Shown here piece by piece: positions 1 to 10,000 of a stretch of DNA of 25,927 nucleotides. The number at the start of each line of letters is the position of its first letter. The first letter of the stretch is position 1. The stretch is from positions 35,934 to 61,860 of the forward strand of contig AVPN01000325.1 in assembly GCA_000695325.1 (NCBI GenBank), given 5' to 3'. Source of the DNA: Pleurobrachia bachei (Eukaryota > Ctenophora > Tentaculata > Cydippida > Pleurobrachiidae). The translations under genes and the position numbers were made by a program. The notes beneath the pieces are model-generated. The model saw only the letters and a list, made by a program, of their open reading frames with translations, ran no database searches and was not told where the DNA came from.

Positions 1-322
1 AATAGGGCCGAGAGGAGCTCTCCGCAGGAGAGCGCCTCTCGCCAGCCCCACCGCTCCTAGTCTGAGAGTGTCGGTTGACACTCCTTGCATCCTCCACAGA
101 AGTTGTCCGGCCCGAGGCCGTGACAGAGTTTTGGAGCTTGGAAAATCCCAGACCAGAAGCAGTCCCTTTAAGTGAGGAGAATTCGTTGAGCTCCCAGCCC
201 CGACCAGGAGAAGCGGGCGACTCCCAGTCCAGACTGGGAGCCGTAAGCCGCTGCGCCGCGTCAAGGCTTCTCCTCATTGCAGCGGCCTGCTGTTGTTCCA
301 GGGCCCTTCACTGCCGGTGATA
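1..322. other. GC-rich segment of unknown function
   Basis: This stretch is richer in G+C than the sequence that follows and holds loosely repeated CCCAG/CCAGA-type motifs, including a small hairpin around 219-238 with 9-bp arms and a 2-nt loop. An open frame covers 75-320, but it has no ATG start, low complexity at its end and no recognisable domain, so I do not call it a gene. It could be a repeat fragment, an exon of a gene outside the window, or the 5' end of a CpG-rich promoter. Confidence 0.3.
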
Positions 323-378
323 CAGTCGGACCCCGATCTAACGGCAATCTCGGGGGAAAGGGCATTGGGGGCCGACTG
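323..378. mobile_element. 56-bp TA-flanked element remnant (Tc1/pogo-like ends)
   Basis: The element begins CAGTCGGACCCC and ends GGGGGCCGACTG, so its ends form an inverted repeat of about 12 bp with one mismatch. It is bordered on both sides by TA (321-322 and 379-380), as expected for a Tc1/mariner/pogo-type insertion with a TA target duplication. The same ends, and the internal CTCGGGGGAAAGG motif, recur in the longer element at 25212-25354, so this is probably an internally deleted relative. It carries no coding capacity. The superfamily assignment is inference from the TA duplication and end sequence. Confidence 0.6.
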
Positions 379-1088
379 TAAATAGTACCAACTCAGATTC
401 CATGCTCATGTCGTTAGTTTCCCTGCCTCGTTCAGTAATACAGCAATGCCACATGGGATTCCCTGCAGGATGCGGGGTAACCTTGTTTCACTAGGACCCA
501 AGTTTGTAAAGTAGCTATTATTAGAAAATTGAGTGAGTCACCCTAGTTACTTCGTACTCAGTACATAAACAGTAAGTAATTCCTGGCTCCCTGTGCATTT
601 TTGATAAATTCATGATACATGCATTACTTTCTATCTTAGATCTATTCGTAAAGAAGCCCTCGAAGTTATTTTTCCCATAATCTACTTAGGGTTGAGTATG
701 CCAATAAAAATTATGGGTCACACAGCGAGAATGCCACCTAGGTACCCCGTGTGTCAATGAGGGGAAACTCCTAGTTACCATAGCAACCACAGAGTTCGGT
801 AGACTGGATAGTAGTAGGGTGTGTGCGTATGTAACCGCCACCTAGAGATGGGCCACATTGCCACATTTCAATCACCCCGCTGTGTGTTGCGTGTTTGTTG
901 TTGTGTTTCTAGAATATTTAGAGGTTTTTTATAATTGATAGCAGCTTGGTAAGTACGACCCAATGCAATGAAATACTCCATCACATTGCCTCTTCCCCTT
1001 TATCTTATAACTTATTGCTTGTCTCACAAAATACTACCCTCTCCCAAACCCGGGTATGCATGACATCTGACAACATATGCTTGTGCAG
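379..1088. other. Upstream region and possible 5' leader exon of the coiled-coil gene
   Basis: No convincing coding sequence was found. A strong splice donor (TTG|GTAAGT) lies at 948/949. It is followed by a 140-bp gap to the acceptor at 1087-1088 that opens the first coding exon I can support. The segment before the donor has a TAG in the frame that would join, and no ATG after it, so it would be an untranslated leader. The transcription start is not identifiable. The rest of the stretch is ordinary AT-rich sequence. Confidence 0.35.
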
Positions 1089-4000
1089 GAGCTGCATTAC
1101 TATGAAGAGAGCATGTCACGGTATAAAGGAGTTGCGGATGATGTAAATCAGTCAATTCAAACCAACGAGACCTCTCTCTGCCACCTAGAGGAACAGATTG
1201 ATAGGCTGGCAGACGCCTTAGTTTCCATCAACAGTAAGTTACTACACCGCCCTACAGTTAGATTCTGTGCTTTCAAAAAGTTATCATGATTCTATCATCA
1301 TTTATCACTGTTATTCAATGTGCTATTCAATGTGTTTTTTATTTGTACATCTATGGCTGATATGACAGTTGGTTATTTCCCTTCAGCGGATCCCATTGAG
1401 ATGCAAGGTTTGTACGAGGAAGAAAGGGCCAAGTTAATTCTGGATCTTAATGAGAAGTCAACCTTCCTCGACAGAACAATGGAGTCACTCAAGGTCAGTT
1501 GTTTCAGTAAACATATCCGACATATATTGATTTTATAGTTCTCCGCTCTCTTGTTTTAGATAGTTGTGTAGAACTAGCTTAGTTTAGTGTTGTAACTGTT
1601 ACGCAGTATGGACCGCAGTGTTCTATAATTCCATTTACTGGAACTGTACGCTATTCAGGAGGCTCAAGAGCAGCATGATAAAGAACTATCCCAGCTGCAA
1701 GATAAATATCGTCAAGAGAAAGATGCCCTCGTTGATCAACTCCGAGCAAGTCAGGTATTTCCAAAACAATTCTTTTCATGATCTTTTCAGTTTTCATTAT
1801 ATCTATTATTATTATTAGCTGTAGTCAGTATTCTACAGTATAATAATTTTTTGTACTGTCTCCACGCCCACGCGGGACTAGAAGTTCCCCTTCAAACTAG
1901 TATTTTGTTGTTTTCCCCTTCAAATTTATTATTTTAATTTTGTTGCTATTCTCAGGCAGAACTCATGGAGTCCTACACAAAGCTGGACACTGCCGAAAAC
2001 GAGACTGAGAGATTGGAGTTTGAGTTATCGAAAGCCGAGGAGAAGTACAAGAGACAGAATGAGAACCTTATCGAACAGAACAGTGCACTGATGTCTGCTC
2101 TACAGGTGGGTCCTGTGAGTTACCAAACACATTAAAAACATGATCCCACAGCTCTTTTGTCTCTCAAAAAAACACAAAGAATTCCCCAATTTGTTCCTTT
2201 ACTCAGGGGGGGCTCAACACCTAACTGTATGACACTCATGCCTCTAACTGTATAAAATTCCCAAATTTCTCTAGGTACCACCTTGTCTAAATCAATTAAC
2301 ACTTAGGCGTTACATCTAACTGTTAAGATGCTGTAGGTACCCCAATTTCAAGCAAATTTTGATCCAAATACCAAATTTTGTGTGTAAATACAATTTTGTG
2401 TACAGTACATTAGGTCACGTGAACAATATGTTGACCATATATATGGTAATAATATGGGTTTATGCGCATCACATGGCGGCAGTCAACAGCCAATCAGAGA
2501 CCAGAACAGGTGCCTCACTTGGTCCCGAGTCACGTGACCAGTCATAATACACTATTAACCTAAAAAATTGATGTAAATTTGCTAAAATTGTACCTATTTA
2601 GTTAGATTTTCGACAGTTAGGCGCAAGCGCCTAACTGTCGGACCCCTCCGGGTACCACCCCGCTAAGAGGCATGAGTATCATACAGTTAGGTGTTGAGCC
2701 CCCCCCCGCTTTACTAGCACTAACAGCCCTTTCCCTTAGGAAGAGCAGGATAAATCCCGTGATGTGATAGAGGACCTTGAGCGTTCTCTTCAAACCATCC
2801 CTCTCTCACCCAGTGATAGTCATCTCGCTGACCCATTCAGCCCCCTCACCCAGAGCAGCCCCATCCAACCAACCCAGGCTATGACAGCTCTCTCCCTACT
2901 GAAAAACTCAAAGAAGAAGGTCCAGGAGCTAGGTATCACAAATGAGGACCTCGTTTCCTCAATTGACGATCTTGAAAAAGCTCTTATCAAAGAATCTGCA
3001 GTCAGTAAAAGGTACCAGAGGAAGATAGCCGATTTAACCGCGGAGGTGGAGGCGATCAAAAATGATAGACCGACACGGAGACAGTTGGAAGATGCCCAAT
3101 TTGAGCTGGAGGAGGTCTGTATGAAGTTGGAGACATCCAAGGAAAAGATTGCTGAAATGGAGAAAGTTTTGGTTGGATCGCTAAATAAACACGAGAAGTT
3201 GGTGAAGGAGCTAAACAAGACCATCGATGATCAGAATCAGCAGATCGAGGAGTTAAAGAGGAAGAACTTTTACCCAAAACTGATGGATGACCTGAAGAAG
3301 GAAAACGTGAAGTTGAAAGAAGAGGTCCACAAACTCTCATCACTGGTTAAAGATTCTCCCAGCAGGAAGGTTGGAGGGCTGAAGAATAAGTTTGAAGAGC
3401 AGGCCAAGACACCACCAGTCGAAGAAAAGAAGAAACCGAAGGATGATTTACAGGAAAAGTTCGAGAAAATGGAGGCCTACTACCGGGAGGAGATGAATCA
3501 TCTCCGTAGTAAAATGACTATTGTGGAGAAGAAGTTGAATAACTCTGTTGCAGAGAATTCCCGTCTAAACCAGGAACTGAGTGAGGCTATTGAGCAGCTT
3601 GATGAGAACTCGTTCACTTATGAAAATGTGATCCAAGATCTCCACTCCAAACTTAGTAAATCAGTGTTAGAGGAACCGCTACCGACTAGTAACAATGAGT
3701 TAGAATCTCTCAAGCAGACACTGGAGGAAGAGAAGAAGAAGAATAAAGAGTTGGAAACATTGCTTGTTGGGAAGCAAGATGTGGAACTTGATTTTCCTCC
3801 TCCTCCTCCTTCCCCTCCTCCATCGAATGAGATCCTCCCACCTCCCCTCGATTCCTCCCTACCACAACCAATACTAACATCCTCCCCGAAACCAGTTAAA
3901 AGGGCCCCACCACCGGCAGTCTCTCCAAAACCAAACTCTGTCAAGATCCTAACCGATAAGCTCGCCGAAAGCAAAGCACAAACAGAGCAAGCTGAATCAG

Positions 4001-7000
4001 CTCTAGCATCAGCCGAGAAAGAAATTCGTGATCTCTTAGATGCCATGACAAAACTTCAACAGGAAATCAAGGTGAAAGATGATGAAATCAGTAAGCTGAC
4101 AGCCCAAGTTAATCAAGGGTTCACCGTTTCTGTCACAGCACACCCTGATATCGAAGAGCTGGAGCAGAATTTGGAAGACAGTTTACAAGATCAGAAGCAT
4201 CTCGAGGAGACAATTGGTGTGCTGTCTAGTGAGCACGAAGCCCAGGTAGCAGCATTGACCTCTCAGATCACCGAGCTACAAAAAGAACTGGATGCCGCAC
4301 AGAAGGGGTCAGCTAACAAATCTCTTCTTGATCACCTGGATGAGGAAAGGAAGATTCGAACTGGTCTTGAAGAGAAGGTTGAGGAACTAGAGTTTGCACT
4401 TGCGGAAAAGAACGCTGCTAAGGATTGCAGCGAGGAATCATTGAACAACCTCCAACAAAATCTAGACGAGGCGGAGAGGATGTGTGAGGAGCTGATGCAG
4501 GATGAAGATAAGGGCGATCTGAGCAAGATTGTGAAGGACAAAGATGCACAGATCCGCAGTTTGGAAAAGGAGAACACCGGTCTGAGGAGTGAGGTTGATA
4601 ATCTGCACAAGGAACTGGCTGATATTAGTATGGAGATAGCAGATGCTGACAGTCAGTACTTGCAGAGGATGCAGAATCTGCAACAGCAGCTAGCCGCGAC
4701 TGAAGATGAACACAAGGGTGTGATTAAGAACTTGGAGGAGGAGGTTGAGATGTTACAGGAAATGTTAGAGGAAGATAAAAATGAGGATATTATTGCGAGG
4801 CTGGAGTTGGAAAACACTGATCTAACCAATGAGTGCAAGGTTTTGACTGATCGACTAGCAAATGATATTTTGAAATCTCTTTCTCCGACTGACGAGGGAG
4901 CTGGAGCATTGTCTGCCCTCAAGGGGCATTTCGAGAAGGCTAATACTCGATTGAAGACTGATATCGAGTTGAAAGAGCAGAAGATCCAGGATCAGCAGGA
5001 TGAGTTGAAGAGGAATGAGAAGAACTTTACCAGGAAAATTGCTGCTATAAAAGAGGCACAAAGCATTGCAGAGCAGAAGTTCAACTTGAAACACGAGGAG
5101 GAATCACTTACGAGGGACTCCTTAGAAAAGGAACTGGATCAGATTAAAAAGATAAATGCCCGATTCGAAGAGAACATGGAAGACAAGAAGCAAGAATTTA
5201 ACGAGGTTGTCACTAAATTGCTGAACCTTGAGAACCTCATCGAGATTCAACAGGACAATCTGCTAGCAAAGGACGAACAGATCTCAACCATCAACAGACA
5301 GCTAGGGAATCTAAAGGCAGAGTTAGATATTGCCCAACAGAGACATGACATTCTCAAAGAGGAATCGATGACACTCGATGTTCTGGAGACAAGTCTGAAT
5401 GAGGCTTCAGAACAGGAGCACGCGCTGCAAACAAGACTGGCGCTAGTCGAAAACAAGTTATGGCGATCCATTGAGGACAAGGCCGCTGCTGACAAGGAAC
5501 TAGCCAAATCAAAGGCCAAGACAAGCCAGTTACAAGCAAAACTTGATGAGATTTCAGCGCAAGATGATGGTAAAAAGGACACCAAGCAGCTGAGAAAGCA
5601 GATAGAGGATCTTGAAATTCAGATCGAGGATCTTCAGGATGAGGAGGAGAGGTTGAACAAGGAAGTTGCCACACTGAAGGAGAGAAATGAGCAACTGGAA
5701 CGGCAGGCGAGGAGTGCTTCAGATCATTCTGTAGCCGAACTTCAGTCTGCCATAGCACACAAAGACAAAGTTATTGAGGATAGTCGGAACGAGCTAAATA
5801 ACCTCCTCAACAAGCAGGATAAGACTAAGCAGGAATTGGTGACTAAGAATATCGATTTGCAGAAGAAGTACGATGCTCTAGCGGATAACTATTCTGATCT
5901 GGAGAAGGAGAATTGTGGCCTACTAGATGATGTGGATGCCAACTTTAAAAACCATACAGATGCTGTCAAGAGGTTTGAGAAGGAAATCAAGATTCTGAAA
6001 GACAAGATTGCTGAAAATGAGGAATCCTTGATGAAGAAAGACGAGTATTTGAACAAAGCTGAGGCGGAGAACCTGGCAGATAGCAAGATTGCATTTGATA
6101 ATAGGAGGAATCTTGAGAACCAGATAACAGTACTAAAGACACGTCTCATGGAGTTTGAAGGGGGAGATGCCATTATGAAACGATCCTCTTCCATCCACAG
6201 TGTTTGGTTGGAAGATACGACCAGTCTGAACCATGTTATCGGTGAGAAAGACAGGCAAATCAGAGACTTGAGAGACTCGCTAAAACGGTCTAGCCAGGCA
6301 GGTTCACGGAAGGGCAGTTGTATGGATCTCACATTCCAATCAGGCAGTCTCTCCAATCTGCCACCTCCACCGAACATTGACAACTTTGAGGAGAGTATGA
6401 TGACCACAGAGGAATACAAACGGCAGTTGGATAACCTCCAGGCTCTGTTGGACAAGAAGGACAGCGAGTATAACAAGTTGTATGATCGGTATAAGGAGGA
6501 TCTAGAGAAGCAGAACACCGACAACACCGTCTACAACTCTCACATCAAGAGGATGCAGGGGATGGTGGTGTTGTTTGAGAACAGAGCACAAGATCTCACA
6601 AAACTAAACCAGAAGCTGATTGAGAAGAGCGCCAAGGGTATTACCGATGCCAATGATTCACTAAACAACCTGACAGACGAGTTGAACGTGGAGAACCAGC
6701 GGACTAACGAGGTTCTCGGTGAGCTGGATTTGTTAAAAACTGAACTCGAAGACATTCAACAGAGCATGGCTAACGAGTCAAACCCACATTTCCAGAATGT
6801 TATTGATAGAGTTGTGTCGCTTGAGGACAATGTTCACATGACGGTGGAGGAGCACCAATGTTCGTTGGATCACTACCTGCTTCTCCTGCAGACAACTCAA
6901 CAGGAGATGGATATTATCTCCGGGGAGATGAAGGAACACACTGTACCCGAGCTCCCAGCCGTCAAGGATGAACTTCTAGATATCCTACAAGAGAAGGCCA

Positions 7001-10000
7001 CCTTACTTTCCGACAAACTGACAGAGACTCAAGATGAAGTCAAGTCTTCAAGCTTCCGAACTAACCAAAACGGAAGGAGTGAGAGGGAAAATGAGGCCGT
7101 TATAGATCATGCTCAGGTGAAAGTTCAGAAATATGAGAATGAGATTGAGTTCATCAGAAATATGCTGAGTTCGTGTAATGACCTACCCGCTGACTCTCAG
7201 GAGTTTTCCAAGGTAACCGAGGATCTGGAGGCACTGACTGGCGATATGAGAGATCTCAAGGACCTTCTGTCCCTGAAACGTGACGCCGTGTCTCCCTCCT
7301 CGCCTCGCTCGCCAAGAGGACACAAGATCCACGGTATTGAGGGTACAGAGTATAACGATGAGCATGATACTAGTGCGGGTAGTGCATTAGAGAAACCGGT
7401 GAGCTTGCAGGAAATAGACGGGCTGGAGCTCATCACCCATGATCTCCGTCACCAGCTGAGGGAGAGCGTGAAGGAGTGTGAGCGGCTCAGGCAGGAGAAT
7501 AAGGAAATGGCAGAGGGAATGAGGGAGCTGCAACAGAATTACGGGTCAATGCTCAACCAAAAGACGGAACAGCTGGATACACTTAACGATACCATAGCAA
7601 CGGAGAGAAACGTCATGGAAACGAGACTCAGTCAGCTGTCTGATGTTATCGACTATAAGGAGAAGAACCAGGATCAGCTAAAGAAATCCCTCTCATTCGA
7701 ACAGGGAAGAGTCCACCAACTCAAAGAAGACCTGGACTCAACCTACGAGAAGACGTTTGAGCACATCAAGGTCTACGAAGGGCGGGTCTCCACAATAACT
7801 GAGCGTCTAAATCTCCAGCAACATCAGATTAAAGCGAGGCTGGAGGCCTATGAGGAGGAAATTACTGAACTCAGATCACAGATTAGAGCAATGAGAACCA
7901 GCCTGAGGGAAAAAGATAACCTCATGGAGGAAATGGAGACCACTCATAGGAAGGAACTCCGGGGCAGGCAGAGGAATTTGAAGAAAGCCCAGGAGGAATC
8001 TGTGGTTTACAAGAAGGAGCTTGACGAGCTGAAAGATGCTCTCTCTCAAAACCAGGGTTCTCTCGAGGAACAGCTCTCTCAGTATGGTGACGTGATGACC
8101 AAATTTAAAACTGAGATCTCGGAGGAAAAGGAAGCGTTCCAAACCTCACTGATTCGGCTGAACTACCTAGTTGAGGATAGGACAGCTAAGATAAAGGAGT
8201 ATAAAATAATAGTTGCTGATCTCCAGAAGAACTTGACTGAAGCCCAGACGAGCCTTAGAGAGAAGGATCAAGTCCTTAGCGAGACTCTGCAGATAAAGGG
8301 AAAAGAGAGGGCTGATACTGGAAACTACAAATCAAGGGTGAGTGGGATAGTGGGGTCGGTTAGACTGGATTATTTTATGGGAAATGCTACGAGTATAATA
8401 TCAATTTCTTTAAATGGTTTTGTAATAACATAACGTTCGATTGTTTCAGGCGGCCAAGGCGGAACACCAAGTTAAGAAACTAAAACAGACAGTGGAAGAT
8501 GTCAAGTACAGATACGAAAGCCAGCTCAGCAACAAAGGTTGGTGCTATATAATCTCCGTTTCAGTGTTCATGCCCAAGTTAGATTGTACCTCCTCCGAAA
8601 TTGTGTACTGGGAGCGACAAAATTTTGACATCTGTTTTATAATCTACTAGTCAATGTAATTCGGCCTTCGGCCGAAAAGGACCGGACCCGTTGCTCGGTC
8701 ACTCTCTCTGTGTCTCTTTCTCTGTCCCTTTATCTGTCTTCCTTTTCATGTCTCTGTTTCTGTTTCTGTATCTCTATCTCTATCTACAATAGAACAGAAA
8801 AATCTCTATGTCTCTCTCTATCTCTATGTCTCTCTCTCTCTATGTCTCTCTCTATTTCTCTTTCTATATTTCTCTCTTTGTCTCTCTTTTTGTCTCTCTT
8901 TTTGTCTCCCTTTTTGTCTCTATCTCTGTCTCTGTCTCTGTCTCTGTCTCTGTCTCTGTCTCCTGTCTCTGTCTCTGTCTCTGTCTCTACTCTCTGTCTC
9001 TGTCTCTGTCTCTGTCTCTACTCTCTGTCTCTGTCTCTGTCTCTGTCTCTACTCTCTGAATTTCACTGCGGTCACGTCTTTGCCAATTTTCTACTCTAAA
9101 TGGGGGATCTCATCACGCACAATGGACTTCTGGGTGAAATGTGGGATCTGATACTAACTGGGGTGATCTGATCTTCAATTGGATGGTCTGATCATGGGTG
9201 GGGGATCTGATCCTCAGTGGGGTGATCTGATCTTGGGTGGGAGGATCTGGTCCTCACTCTCAGTGGGGTGATCTGATCATACGTTTGGGGTGAATAGTGA
9301 TGTGATCCGTCACCCAGCATGCTACTTATTACGTGATCTGATCTTGATGACGACGATTTAGGGACCACCAAACATGCACGGGAGGGATGAAGTTTCACCC
9401 CTTTTCGCATTATATAGTAAGATTTTCTGTTTTACAGCTGACGAGGTTCTGGCAGCAGAGATGAAGCTGGAGAAGGTTCAACATGAGCTGCAAGCTAAGA
9501 TCGAACAGAACTCCTCCATACAAAATGAGGTAAGTGGTCGCCCTTCTCTCTGAGGTGAATTGGAAAACCTTGAATTTGACTAGTTAGATAGTGTTTTAAT
9601 TTCGATCGTAAGCTGATGCGAATCATGAGTGAGTGTCTTAAGTCTTTATCTTGGATACATGTATTACTTTCTTCTGACATGTATCTCTCTTCTGATCAGG
9701 TGAAGTGCTTGAAGTTGGAGATTGAGGGAGCAGGAAGTGACAACAATCAGCTAAAAGATCTGGAGCAGAAACTGGCAGCAAAACAGGGAGAAGTTGAGGA
9801 TGCCCTCTACAGAGTTCGAAGGTTTGTGAAAATACTTCATTATTTTGTGGAATCGACTGGATTTCTTTCATTGTTCTTTCATTGTGAAAATAATTCTTTC
9901 ATTATTATATTGAATCAATGAATTAACCAACCGGTTGTTGAATAAATGAATTGGCGAACTGGCTGTTTTGAGTCGCAAAGTATTTTATCATTTGTTCAGA

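Noticed and set aside
75-320. 81-codon frame at the window's left edge
   Set aside because: No ATG start, repeated motifs, no recognisable domain and no splice context.
2820-8142. Many minus-strand frames of 60-212 codons
   Set aside because: They are antisense shadows of the repetitive coiled-coil exon, Ser/Phe-rich and without domains.
8710-9099. Long Ser/Leu/Val-rich open frames
   Set aside because: They are translations of the TCTCTG array, with no start context or splice support.
9095-9345. Regularly spaced repeats considered as a CRISPR array
   Set aside because: Units are degenerate and directly tandem without unique spacers, and the setting is a eukaryotic intron.
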